From: UBA3774 sp045600025
GTDB lineage: Bacteria > Bacillota > Clostridia > Lachnospirales > Lachnospiraceae
DNA: 15,098 nucleotides
Direction of reading: 5' to 3'
NCBI GenBank assembly: GCA_045600025.1
Contig: JAZRXC010000067.1
Span: 1 to 15,098 of the forward strand
Shown here: piece after piece, positions 5,567 to 13,670 of the stretch
Numbering within the stretch: position 1 is the first letter of the stretch
Layout of the letters: each line of letters starts with the position of its first letter
Notes under the pieces: generated by a model
Database searches by the model: none
Told to the model about the DNA's origin: nothing
What the model saw: the letters and a program-made list of their open reading frames with translations, nothing else
Made by a program: the position numbers and the translations under genes

Positions 5567-7090
5567 ATGAGTATATTAGATGCTATATTAATGCCATTTA
5601 CCAACCCCATGCTTCTCCTTGCATTGGCACTTGGCACATGTGCTGGCGTATATGTTGGCGCCATCCCCGGACTTACCGGTACGATGGCAATCTCGCTGCT
5701 TATCTCAGTAACTTACGGCTGGGATATGTATCTCGCACTTGCCGCTATGATGGGTATCTATATCGGAGCGGTATATGGCGGATCAAGATCAGCGATTCTA
5801 TTGAATATTCCCGGTGCACCCGCAGCGGTTGCAACGGTTTTTGACGGATACCCTTTGGCGCAGCGAGGTAAGGCGGCCAGAGCTATAGGTGTATCTACTA
5901 CACAGTCTGTTATAGGCGGACTAATCGGAAGCGTATTTTTAATACTTCTCACTCCAGCAATTTCAAAACTCGCAGTTAATTTTGGACCTATGGACTATTT
6001 ATTGCTTGGAATAATGGGTGTGCTTATGGTAGGAGCTCTGGGCAATTCAAGTATTACAAAGTCGTTTATCGCCGCGTGCATTGGTATCCTTATCAGCCGT
6101 ATTGGTCTTGATTCCATTAGTGGCATTCCGAGATTTACATTTGGATCACATAGTCTGCTTGCAGGTGTTAATAATGTTGTGGCTATGATTGGACTGTACG
6201 GATTTGCCGAGGCATTGCTTCAGGTAAGCAAAGGAGATCAGGTTAAAGAAGTAAAGCAGGATGTGTCTCGTATAGTTCCGGAATTCGGCCTGGTAATAAA
6301 GAATGCATGGCTTACTTTTAAGTGCTCTGTCATCGGAACTGTTATAGGTGCATTGCCCGGAGCCGGTGGTTCAATAGCCGCATTTATGGCTTACGATCAC
6401 GCCAAAAAGACTACAAAGAATCCTGAAGTTCCGTTCGGTGAAGGTGCTATTGAGGGCGTAATTGCTCCCGAGACTGCAAATAATGCAGCAGTAGGAGGCG
6501 CACTCATTCCAATGCTTACTCTCGGCGTACCAGGAGATGGAATTACAGCCATTCTTTTGGGAGCGTTCACAATGCATGGCTTTAACCCCGGCCCTACGCT
6601 GCTTGACAAGAACCCGGAGTTCTTTTATCTGATTGCGGCACTTAGTATTATAGGTAATATATTCCTGCTGTTTTTCGGATTGACGGGAATTAAGATTTTC
6701 GCAAAATTCTGTGAGATTCCGAAGGGCAGACTTTTCCCCATCATTGTAATTCTTGCAGTAGTTGGTGCATTTACAAATAATAACCTCCTATCACATGTGG
6801 CTTTCATGATGTTCTTCGGTGTTGCAGGATATCTTCTGAAGCGTTTTGGATATCCTGCTTCACCCATGATCCTCGGCATGGTTCTTGGCAATTTATTAGA
6901 GAGAAATATGAGAAATGCTTTGATTGCATACAGAGGCGTAGGCGGTTGCATAGAATCCATCTTTACGCGCCCTATTACGCTGGTGCTTTTCCTCGTAATT
7001 GTATTTACAATCCTGTCAAAGCAGAAGTGGTTTAATGCCCTTGCTGCCAAGGCGAAGAACGGCATCGTGGGAATATTCAAGAAGAAATAA
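5567..7090 (+). CDS. tctA: Tripartite tricarboxylate transporter large permease (TctA)
   Basis: At 507 residues this is a full-length TctA with many hydrophobic segments. Conserved family blocks are GAIPGLTGTMA (31-41), GGSRSAILLNIPG (71-83), a central GALPGAGGSIAAFMAYDHAK followed by EGVIAPETANNAAVGG and LTLGVPGD, and a C-terminal NNNLLSHVAFM plus LGNLLERNMR. It forms the translocation channel of a secondary, ion-gradient-driven importer of carboxylates. AGGAGG precedes the ATG at 5567. Gene order C-B-A is the common order for this transporter. The substrate cannot be read from TctA; in this operon it is likely an alicyclic hydroxy-carboxylate. The next gene starts 14 bases downstream. Confidence 0.96.
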   Translation: MSILDAILMPFTNPMLLLALALGTCAGVYVGAIPGLTGTMAISLLISVTYGWDMYLALAAMMGIYIGAVYGGSRSAILLNIPGAPAAVATVFDGYPLAQRGKAARAIGVSTTQSVIGGLIGSVFLILLTPAISKLAVNFGPMDYLLLGIMGVLMVGALGNSSITKSFIAACIGILISRIGLDSISGIPRFTFGSHSLLAGVNNVVAMIGLYGFAEALLQVSKGDQVKEVKQDVSRIVPEFGLVIKNAWLTFKCSVIGTVIGALPGAGGSIAAFMAYDHAKKTTKNPEVPFGEGAIEGVIAPETANNAAVGGALIPMLTLGVPGDGITAILLGAFTMHGFNPGPTLLDKNPEFFYLIAALSIIGNIFLLFFGLTGIKIFAKFCEIPKGRLFPIIVILAVVGAFTNNNLLSHVAFMMFFGVAGYLLKRFGYPASPMILGMVLGNLLERNMRNALIAYRGVGGCIESIFTRPITLVLFLVIVFTILSKQKWFNALAAKAKNGIVGIFKKK

Positions 7091-7104
7091 TCAGGGAGTA
7101 AGTT

Positions 7105-8739
7105 ATGAAAGTAGTTGTCATCGGAGGCGTAGCAGCCGGAACAAAAGTTGCCGCAAAGCTAAAAAGAGAAGATGGTAGCGCTGAGGTTTTAATACTGACC
7201 AAAGGCAGTGATATATCCTACGCAGGATGTGGCCTGCCGTACTATCTCGGCGGATTCATAGAGACGAGGCAGGAACTCGTTGTAAATACACCTGAGACAT
7301 TTGAAGCTCTGACAGGAGCGCAGGTTCGCACAGGCATAGAGGTTACAGCCGTCAATACCGATGAAAAATACGTAAAAGCTCGCAACACAGAAACAGGTGA
7401 AGAGCTCACAGAGACATATGACAAACTTGTAATTGCTTCGGGTGCTTCTTCTTGGGCACCTGAAGTATCAGGCTTGGATCTGAAAAATGTATTCTTCATG
7501 AAAACACCCGACGATGCAGTGTCATTGCGTCAAAAGATCGATGCCGGCGAAATCAGAAGAGTGATAGTGGTTGGCGGTGGTCTCATAGGACTCGAGGTTG
7601 CAGAGAATATAGCGGCGAGAGAGGTTAGAGTATCTGTCATAGAATATGCTCACCACGTCTTGTCCGGCATAATGGATCCGGAATTTTCCGAATATATCGA
7701 GCATGTAATTGCCGACAATGGTGTTATTCCGTTCCTTGATTGCGGACTTACGGGGCTGGAAGGCGAAGACGGAAAAGTAACAAAAGTCATAACCACAAAG
7801 CGTCCCATGAAGACAGATGCAGTCGTTCTTGCCATGGGCATGAGGCCCAATACCGCATTCCTTGAAGGAAGCGGGATAGAGATGTTAAAGGGAACAATAC
7901 TTGTTGATGAAAGCTCAAGGACAAATGTTCCCGATATATATGCAGTAGGCGATTGCGCCATGGTTGTAAACAGGATAACAGGTAACCGCCAGTGGTCTGC
8001 AATGGGTTCTACCGCAAATATCGCAGGCAGGAGTGCTGCGCTGAATATTGCAGGAGAAAGCAGCATCTATGCAGGCGTTCTCGGAACCGGAGTTGCAAAG
8101 CTGCCAGGAGTTGAGATTGGCAGAACCGGCTTATCCGAGTCGGAAGCAATCGCATCAGGTTACGATGTTGAGACGGTTCTGATAGGAACGGATGATAAAG
8201 CTCATTATTATCCGGGATCTGCCAAATGCTTTATTAAACTGATATGTGATAAGTCTTCCGGAAAATTGCTCGGACTTCAGACTGCGGGAAATGATAAGGT
8301 CGACAAGTTTGTTGATATAGCAGTTACCGCCATATCACTCGGAGCTACCATTGATCAGTTGCAGAATCTGGACCTTGCGTACGCACCGCCATTTTCCACA
8401 GCGATTCATCCTTTCTCTGTTGCGGTAAATGTACTGATTAATAAGCTGGAGGGCAAGGTGATCACCATGACACCGCGCGAATTTGCAGAAGGCAAGGCCG
8501 AAGGCTACAAGATGGTAGATTGCTCTATAGTAAAAACTATTAATAACTTACCTTATCTTGATTTTACAAAGGTTGACGGCCCTGTGGATGGTCTTGAGAC
8601 AGGTGAAAAGATTTTACTGATTTGTTCAACTGGTAAACGTACATATCTTGCTCAAAATGTATTAAAAAAGTATGGCTATTCGAACACGTATGTGCTTGAA
8701 GGCGGAACTTTGTTTAATAAAAAAGTTTTAGAAGATTAA
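7105..8739 (+). CDS. FAD-dependent pyridine nucleotide-disulfide oxidoreductase (CoA-disulfide reductase/NADH oxidase-like) with rhodanese-like tail
   Basis: The protein is 544 residues. The N-terminal FAD site is GGVAAG (7-12). The redox-active single cysteine is Cys42 in SYAGCGLPYYLGG, as in CoA-disulfide reductases, NADH oxidases and persulfide reductases. The NAD(P)H site is GGGLIG (157-162), the second FAD motif is IYAVGDC (about 279-284), and a dimerisation domain covers about 325-450. From about 455 a short domain follows with CSTGKRTY (Cys507), which fits the active-site loop of rhodanese-like domains. At about 90 residues this domain is slightly short. In the canonical YAPPFSSAKDP motif, the Lys-Asp is replaced by Ile-His (434-435). 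It likely reduces a disulfide or persulfide, or supplies electrons from NADH. Its partner is probably the iron-sulfur protein encoded 12 bases downstream. Confidence 0.88.
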   Translation: MKVVVIGGVAAGTKVAAKLKREDGSAEVLILTKGSDISYAGCGLPYYLGGFIETRQELVVNTPETFEALTGAQVRTGIEVTAVNTDEKYVKARNTETGEELTETYDKLVIASGASSWAPEVSGLDLKNVFFMKTPDDAVSLRQKIDAGEIRRVIVVGGGLIGLEVAENIAAREVRVSVIEYAHHVLSGIMDPEFSEYIEHVIADNGVIPFLDCGLTGLEGEDGKVTKVITTKRPMKTDAVVLAMGMRPNTAFLEGSGIEMLKGTILVDESSRTNVPDIYAVGDCAMVVNRITGNRQWSAMGSTANIAGRSAALNIAGESSIYAGVLGTGVAKLPGVEIGRTGLSESEAIASGYDVETVLIGTDDKAHYYPGSAKCFIKLICDKSSGKLLGLQTAGNDKVDKFVDIAVTAISLGATIDQLQNLDLAYAPPFSTAIHPFSVAVNVLINKLEGKVITMTPREFAEGKAEGYKMVDCSIVKTINNLPYLDFTKVDGPVDGLETGEKILLICSTGKRTYLAQNVLKKYGYSNTYVLEGGTLFNKKVLED

Positions 8740-8751
8740 GGAGAAATAAAA

Positions 8752-9696
8752 ATGTCATTGACAGCAGATGAAAAGAAAGCGTTGAAACGCCGAGGCTATA
8801 TAATCACCAGAGATGATGAGCATTTTATAGCTCGAGTTATTACGGTCAACGGAGTCATGACTACCGAGCAGATGAAAGTTGCGGCAGATGCGGCAGAGAA
8901 ATTCGGAAACGGAAAGATAGCAATGACATCAAGGCTGACGATAGAAGTACAGGGACTTACAGCAGATGTCATTGAGGAATTTGATAAGTATATTGCACAG
9001 GCCGGCTTATACACAGGGGGAACAAGTGCAGTTGTACGTCCTATCGTTGCGTGCAAGGGAACAGTGTGCATTCATGGATTATATGATACACAGAAGTTTG
9101 CAGAGGAACTGCATGAGAAATACTACAATGGATGGCACAATATCATGTTACCTCACAAATTCAAAATCGGTGTAGGCGGTTGCCCCAACAACTGTATCAA
9201 GCCCAGCCTCAATGATTTTGGCATCATTGGCCAGAGAGTACCACAGTACGAAGCGGATGATTGTACCGCTTGTACAAAGTGTGCGGTTATTGATGTGTGT
9301 CCCGTAAAAATCTGTCAGAAGGATGAAGACGGGATCATGCAGTTTGATCCTGAAAAATGCACTAATTGCGGAAAATGTATAGATAAGTGTAATTTTGATT
9401 GTATCAGCGAAAAACAGAATGGCTTTAAAATTGTTGTTGGAGGATATTGGGGCAAGCGTCAGCATCCGGGTATTGAAATCGATGAAATATTTACAAAAGA
9501 AGAAGTAGATGAAATGATTGAAAGATCACTTCTTTTGTACAGAGAACAGGGCATTACCGGAGAGCGTTTTGGTATGTTTATAGAAAGAATCGGAGTTGAT
9601 AATTTTATTAGCCAGCTGAAATCCGGCGATGTTATGAATCGCAAGCAAGAGATTCTTGAAGCCCAACTTCATTTGGTAGGCGGGGCTACGTGTTAG
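8752..9696 (+). CDS. Sulfite/nitrite reductase-like protein with 2x[4Fe-4S] ferredoxin domain
   Basis: The protein is 314 residues. Residues about 13-85 resemble the ferredoxin-like half-domain of nitrite/sulfite reductases. A siroheme/[4Fe-4S]-type cysteine set follows: Cys101-x4-Cys106 and Cys144-x3-Cys148 (GGCPNNC). The first spacing is one residue shorter than the usual C-x5-C. An inserted ferredoxin domain has Cys171, 174, 177, 183 and Cys203, 206, 209, 213. A helical C-terminal segment ends in Cys314. No second sulfite-reductase half or partner subunit is encoded here, so classical six-electron sulfite reduction is not assured. Clostridial proteins of this layout are usually annotated only as iron-sulfur nitrite/sulfite reductase-like. 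AAGGAG precedes the ATG. It is the last gene of the operon and probably takes electrons from the preceding flavoprotein. Confidence 0.85.
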   Translation: MSLTADEKKALKRRGYIITRDDEHFIARVITVNGVMTTEQMKVAADAAEKFGNGKIAMTSRLTIEVQGLTADVIEEFDKYIAQAGLYTGGTSAVVRPIVACKGTVCIHGLYDTQKFAEELHEKYYNGWHNIMLPHKFKIGVGGCPNNCIKPSLNDFGIIGQRVPQYEADDCTACTKCAVIDVCPVKICQKDEDGIMQFDPEKCTNCGKCIDKCNFDCISEKQNGFKIVVGGYWGKRQHPGIEIDEIFTKEEVDEMIERSLLLYREQGITGERFGMFIERIGVDNFISQLKSGDVMNRKQEILEAQLHLVGGATC

Positions 9697-9715
9697 TTTT
9701 TCCTTATTATTGTTT

Positions 9716-9743
9716 GCTCCGAAGCTTATGTTTCGGAGCTTTT
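9716..9743 (+). terminator. Rho-independent terminator of the nine-gene operon
   Basis: GCTCCGAA (9716-9723) pairs perfectly with TTCGGAGC (9732-9739) around an 8-base loop, and TTTT follows (9740-9743). It lies 20 bases after the stop of the iron-sulfur gene. The start codon of the next gene is only 20 bases beyond it. Confidence 0.85.
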
Positions 9744-9762
9744 GCATATCTGTTGTAAATGT

Positions 9763-10716
9763 ATGAAAAAAACATTTTTATTACTTTTCTTTTTGTTTTT
9801 AAGTCTGTTGATTACGGCTTGCTCACAGCAGAACTCATTGAAAGAAATGACTTCTTTAGAATCCGATGAAGAGTACTTCATGAAATTTATTGATTCGATG
9901 GGAGATACGGCCATTCTTAATAAGAAACCTCAAAAGACTGCAATACTATTTGCCTCTTACGCTCAAATCTGGCAGATATCGGGTGGCAATGTCGATGTGA
10001 CAGTAGGAGATGCAGTAAAAAGAGGATTTGCCGGAGAAGATGCTGTACTGGTGGATGATGGTTCGGGGCATAGTGTGGATATTGAAGCGATTGTAGCTGC
10101 CCGCCCCGACTTTGTTGTAACTACAGCTGACTATCCGGAGCAGGTGTCCGCGGCGCAAATTTTGAAAAAGAACGGCATTCCTGTTGCACAGTTCCGAGAA
10201 GAAAACCTTTCGGATTATTTATACATACTAAATGTTTTTTGCAATATAAATGAAAATAACGATGCATATGCAAAGCTTGGTATTGCGATTGAAGAAGAAA
10301 TAAAATCCATAAAAGAAAGACATCAAAGTAACGAAGAAAAAATCACCTATCTGTTCATAAGAGCAGGCTCCACCGCCGGTGCGACGAAAGCAAAAACGGT
10401 AGCAAATCATTTTGCCTGCGGGATAATAGACGATCTTGGTGGCAAAAATATTGTTGATGAAGAAGAACGGCTCTCGGAAAATTTATCTGTTGAATATATA
10501 CTTGAATGTCAGCCGGAAATCATTTTTTTTGTTGCTATGAGTGATGAAACTGCTGCAAAAGCATATGTTGATGAGTTGTTAAAGGACAATGGCTGGAAAA
10601 ATCTTGACGCAGTGAAGAACGACAGAGTGTATTTTTTGCCGCAGGATTATTTTAATCACAAACCAAATTGTTCATGGGCAAAAGCTTATGAATACATAGA
10701 AGATATTTTGTATTAA
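9763..10716 (+). CDS. ABC transporter substrate-binding lipoprotein (FecB/BtuF-type)
   Basis: This 317-residue protein begins at ATG 9763 (MKKTF). An in-frame TTG at 9742 lies on the terminator T run and would spoil the signal peptide. A lipoprotein signal covers residues 1-19 with lipobox ITAC and Cys20. The mature part has the two-lobe layout of cluster-A binding proteins for iron-siderophores, heme or cobalamin: a DVTVGDAVKRG segment, IEAIVAARPDFVVTTADYPE and, near the end, LDAVKNDRVYFLP. These resemble the family patterns 'ie.i.al.PDlVi' and 'l.AVk.grvy.l'. The ligand is unknown. No SD-like sequence is present in the 20 bases before the ATG, which is unusual here. Permease and ATPase genes follow directly. 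Confidence 0.85.
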   Translation: MKKTFLLLFFLFLSLLITACSQQNSLKEMTSLESDEEYFMKFIDSMGDTAILNKKPQKTAILFASYAQIWQISGGNVDVTVGDAVKRGFAGEDAVLVDDGSGHSVDIEAIVAARPDFVVTTADYPEQVSAAQILKKNGIPVAQFREENLSDYLYILNVFCNINENNDAYAKLGIAIEEEIKSIKERHQSNEEKITYLFIRAGSTAGATKAKTVANHFACGIIDDLGGKNIVDEEERLSENLSVEYILECQPEIIFFVAMSDETAAKAYVDELLKDNGWKNLDAVKNDRVYFLPQDYFNHKPNCSWAKAYEYIEDILY

Positions 10717-10721
10717 AAATA

Positions 10722-11717
10722 ATGAAGTACGCAACAAAACGTGAAAAAAAAATACTGATTCTGCTTATTGCAATGCTTGTGGCGGTTTTTATCGGTGGAT
10801 TGATGTTGGGAAGCGCAGAACTTTCTCCGATTCAGATGTGGGAAGGAATATGTGGCATTGATGACAACAGTAGGATTATTCTTTGTGAATTAAGACTCCC
10901 GAGGGTTATTGGTGCATTGCTATCAGGTATGGCACTTTCTGTTTCGGGAATTTTACTTCAAAGTGCCACGGGAAATGATTTGTGTTCGCAAAGTGTTCTT
11001 GGCATTAATTCCGGAGCAGGTCTTGCGGTTATAATCTCAATTTGCTTTTTACCGCAGGCTACGGGATTTATCCCGGCTTTTTCGTTTGCCGGCGCGTTGC
11101 TCACGGCTTTTTTGGTCATAGGAATAGCAGATTCCGTTGAAGGCCATTCAGGTAAGATTTCAATTGTCCTATCGGGAGTAGCAGTCTCGGCGTTCTTTAA
11201 TGCGCTGATAGGTCTTTTTACATCACTTTTTCCGGATAATGCTATTTCATATTCCGGATTTACTTCAGGGGGCTTTTCAGGGACACAAATCAAAGATTTG
11301 ATTGTCCCGGGATTATTGATACTTATAGGACTTATTTTATCGGCAATTATTATGCCAAAACTTAATATACTTATGGTGGGAGATGATGTGGCCTCTACAC
11401 TTGGAATCAAAGTTGTTTTTCTCAGAATGCTTGCAATTATTCTTGCCAGCCTTCTTTGCGCTGCGTCCATATCATTTGCAGGATTGATAGGATTTGTTGG
11501 GCTTTTGGTGCCGCACATGGCAAGAAAATTGTTTCACAGGGATTATAGAGTGCTTTTTGGAGCGAGCTTGTGCATAGGCGCAATACTTGTAACACTTGCA
11601 GATTTGCTGGGACGCACAGTATTTGCGCCGAGCGAAATTTCAGCAGGGATATTGCTATCTGTGATTGGAGCACCTTTCTTCGTAGTGATTTTATACAGGA
11701 GGCAACAGAAAAAATGA
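10722..11717 (+). CDS. ABC transporter permease, FecCD/BtuC family
   Basis: The protein is 331 residues with about nine to ten hydrophobic segments, the normal length for the FecCD family. Family landmarks are RLPRVIGALLSGMALSVSG (58-76), a QSATGNDLCSQSVLGINSGAG stretch (usually written Q...rNPLa.P.ilGi..GA) and IGFVGLLVPHMAR in the second half, followed by the conserved acidic turn DYR. It would form a homodimeric channel for an iron chelate, heme or corrinoid, driven by the ATPase encoded next. The ATG at 10722 follows the previous stop after 5 bases, without a recognisable SD, so coupling to the upstream gene is likely. The stop overlaps the ATPase start by 4 bases (ATGA). Confidence 0.94.
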   Translation: MKYATKREKKILILLIAMLVAVFIGGLMLGSAELSPIQMWEGICGIDDNSRIILCELRLPRVIGALLSGMALSVSGILLQSATGNDLCSQSVLGINSGAGLAVIISICFLPQATGFIPAFSFAGALLTAFLVIGIADSVEGHSGKISIVLSGVAVSAFFNALIGLFTSLFPDNAISYSGFTSGGFSGTQIKDLIVPGLLILIGLILSAIIMPKLNILMVGDDVASTLGIKVVFLRMLAIILASLLCAASISFAGLIGFVGLLVPHMARKLFHRDYRVLFGASLCIGAILVTLADLLGRTVFAPSEISAGILLSVIGAPFFVVILYRRQQKK

Positions 11718-12493
11718 TCACCTGTACAAATCTTTCTTTAAAATATGGCAAGAAAACTACATTAACAGATGTTACATTTAAAGCTTTAAATGGTGAAATT
11801 CTTGTTGTACTCGGAAAAAATGGAAGCGGAAAAACAAGTCTGATGAAGTGTCTTGCCGGAGTACAAAAGAAGTACTCGGGAAAAATATCTGTTTGCGACG
11901 TAGACGGTTTTTGCAAAGATATTAGAAAATTGCCGCAGAAGACGTATGGAAGACTGACTTCAATGCTGCCTCAGCTTTTGCCAAATCCGGCAATTTCCGC
12001 AGAAGCACTTGCAGAAATGGGACGTTTTCCTTATAGCAAAATTAACGGTGCCTTAAGCGAAAACGACATCAAAAAAGTGTCACAGGCATTTTCTTTTACC
12101 AAAACAGAGTATCTGAAGGATAAACTGTTATGTCACATGTCAGGAGGCGAAAGGCAGATGGCATATATCACAATGATTATGGCGCAGGATACAGAGAATG
12201 TACTTTTGGATGAACCTGCGGCAAGTCTTGATACAATATACAGGAAAGAAGTGCTGGATATCGCTGAATCATTGAAAGCAAAGGGGAAATGCATCATCAT
12301 CAGTATTCATGATATAGATGATGCAATGAGGATTGCTGACAAGATTCTTGTGATAGATGATAAAAAGAGTGTTTTTTGGGGCACAAAGGAAAGTTTTGAA
12401 AAAACAGATATATTAAAAGACGTTTTTAAAGTAAAAAAACTCTATGCTAAAGATTCGGATGGGACTTCATATGAAATATACAAAGGAATATGA
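11714..12493 (+). CDS. ABC transporter ATP-binding protein (FecE/BtuD-type)
   Basis: The protein is 259 residues. ATG 11714 overlaps the permease stop and is preceded by AGGAGG at 11697-11702. The frame is open far upstream, but only inside the permease gene. All nucleotide-binding motifs are present: Walker A GKNGSGKT (34-41), Q-loop Gln87, signature MSGGERQ (142-148), Walker B VLLDEP (163-168), D-loop SLD and switch His199. It powers the FecCD-type permease. The C-terminus carries the usual FWGTKESF-like extension of this subfamily. It completes a binding protein/permease/ATPase set and ends convergent to the TRAP operon, 61 bases before the dctP stop. Confidence 0.96.
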   Translation: MITCTNLSLKYGKKTTLTDVTFKALNGEILVVLGKNGSGKTSLMKCLAGVQKKYSGKISVCDVDGFCKDIRKLPQKTYGRLTSMLPQLLPNPAISAEALAEMGRFPYSKINGALSENDIKKVSQAFSFTKTEYLKDKLLCHMSGGERQMAYITMIMAQDTENVLLDEPAASLDTIYRKEVLDIAESLKAKGKCIIISIHDIDDAMRIADKILVIDDKKSVFWGTKESFEKTDILKDVFKVKKLYAKDSDGTSYEIYKGI

Positions 12494-12494
12494 T

Positions 12495-12522
12495 AAAAAA
12501 CGAGGCTGCATGCGCAGCCTCG
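12495..12522 (-). terminator. Rho-independent terminator of the TRAP operon
   Basis: CGAGGCTGC and GCAGCCTCG (12501-12509 and 12514-12522) form a perfect 9-bp stem with a 4-base loop. On the minus strand the stem is followed by six T (12500-12495). The plus strand has no T run after it, so for the ABC operon it would be only a bare hairpin. Confidence 0.87.
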
Positions 12523-12554
12523 CCTTCAGTTAATGTAGCAAATAACCCGGATAA

Positions 12555-13631
12555 TTACTTTGTCTTTGCCTGCTCGATAGAGCTAAGGAATGCATCAACG
12601 ATTTCATTTCCGAGATCGGTACGGAGCATACCTTCAACAACAGAAGCGTTGCTCTTGAGCTCAGCCTTAACATCGTCTGCCAGCTCAATCAGTTCCATAC
12701 CTTCATCAAGCATCTTTGTCTTGTAGGTCTGGTCTGCATCAGCCATCAGTCCGCGAGCATATTCACGAGCCTGTGCGGCACAATCGTTGAATACTGCCTG
12801 GTATTCTGCCGGCATTGAATCGAACAGAGTCTTGCTTACAAGGAACATGTTGTTGTAAGCGATATGATCGGTCATGATCAGGTAATCCTGAACTTCCTGG
12901 AAGCCTGCTGCATAAGAGGTATCGAAAGGATTCTCCTGTGCATCAACCAGTCCCTGCTGCAGTGACAGATACAGCTCAGCAAATGCGATAGGTGTGGGGT
13001 TGGCACCAATCTGTGACCAGAATGCCATATGATAGTTGTTCTCGAGGGTTCTGATGTTGAGGCCCTTGAAATCAGCAACAGTCTTGCAGGCATTCTTAGA
13101 GGTGGTTTCACGATAGCCGCCTGCGTTTACAGAACTTACGTAGTATACGTTGTTCTCAGCAAACTGCTCTCTAAGCTTGGTTGCGAAATCACTCTCATTA
13201 AGTACCCAGTTGATCTGATCTGAAGTGCATCCGTAGAATGCATAAGGCAGATCCAACATGGACAGATAAGGAATTACAGATACGATGGGTGAAGGCTGAA
13301 GAACCAGACCGCCCTGATCGCCTGTAGATACATTCTGGATCATCTCGTTGTAAGAACCGATGGTTGAACCGGAATATACATCGACTTTGATTTTGCCATG
13401 AGAAGCTTCCTCTACGAGTCTCTTGAACTCTTTGCAGTACAGATCTCCGATGGATTCCTCTGCGGCACCATGTCCGAAGATAAACAGGAATTCGGGAGCA
13501 CCCTCTGCATCAAAGACTTCACTTGATCCGCCGGCAGCAGTTGTGGGGCCCTTGGGGTCATCTGAACCGCCACATGCTACCATAGTCAGCATCATGGTCA
13601 AAGCCAGTAACAGAGATACTAATTTTTTCAT
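12555..13631 (-). CDS. dctP: TRAP transporter solute-binding lipoprotein (DctP family)
   Basis: The protein is 358 residues, with GGAGGA at proper spacing before the ATG. A lipoprotein signal covers residues 1-19 with lipobox MVAC and Cys20, then a short Gly/Thr/Ala linker. The DctP fold shows GGYRETTSKN (171-180), LNIRTLENN (191-199) with the Arg194 that in this family forms the carboxylate salt bridge, and ANPTPIAFAEL plus LQQGLVDAQENP (210-235). It should bind an organic acid outside the cell and hand it to the DctQM membrane pair encoded upstream. The lipoprotein leader resembles that of the TctC protein. The ligand is unresolved; it could be related to that of the Tct system nearby or entirely different. 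Confidence 0.94.
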   Translation of the reverse strand: MKKLVSLLLALTMMLTMVACGGSDDPKGPTTAAGGSSEVFDAEGAPEFLFIFGHGAAEESIGDLYCKEFKRLVEEASHGKIKVDVYSGSTIGSYNEMIQNVSTGDQGGLVLQPSPIVSVIPYLSMLDLPYAFYGCTSDQINWVLNESDFATKLREQFAENNVYYVSSVNAGGYRETTSKNACKTVADFKGLNIRTLENNYHMAFWSQIGANPTPIAFAELYLSLQQGLVDAQENPFDTSYAAGFQEVQDYLIMTDHIAYNNMFLVSKTLFDSMPAEYQAVFNDCAAQAREYARGLMADADQTYKTKMLDEGMELIELADDVKAELKSNASVVEGMLRTDLGNEIVDAFLSSIEQAKTK

Positions 13632-13655
13632 AGCATTTCCTCCTTTTTTATCTAA

Positions 13656-13670
13656 TAAGCCATTGGCTTA
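13656..13670 (-). promoter_or_regulatory. Small hairpin between dctM and dctP
   Basis: On the minus strand TAAGCC AAT GGCTTA forms a perfect 6-bp stem with a 3-base loop. It begins at the dctM stop codon and ends about 14 bases before the dctP SD. It could separate expression of the membrane subunit from that of the binding protein. It has no T run long enough for termination. Confidence 0.4.

Noticed and set aside
6625..7080. 151-codon open frame on the minus strand
   Set aside because: It is antisense to the conserved 3' half of tctA and has no recognisable protein features.
9716..9762. Cobalamin or other riboswitch before the ABC importer
   Set aside because: The gap after the upstream terminator is far too short for any known metabolite riboswitch, and no conserved B12-box-like sequence is visible.
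10958..11518. 186-codon open frame on the minus strand
   Set aside because: It lies wholly inside the FecCD-type permease gene, reads as an antisense shadow rich in Pro/Ile/Ser, and has no start signals or domain motifs.
12490..12726. 78-codon plus-strand open frame after the ABC ATPase gene
   Set aside because: It crosses the TRAP terminator and the antisense of dctP. The Ser-rich translation is what antisense of this gene would give.
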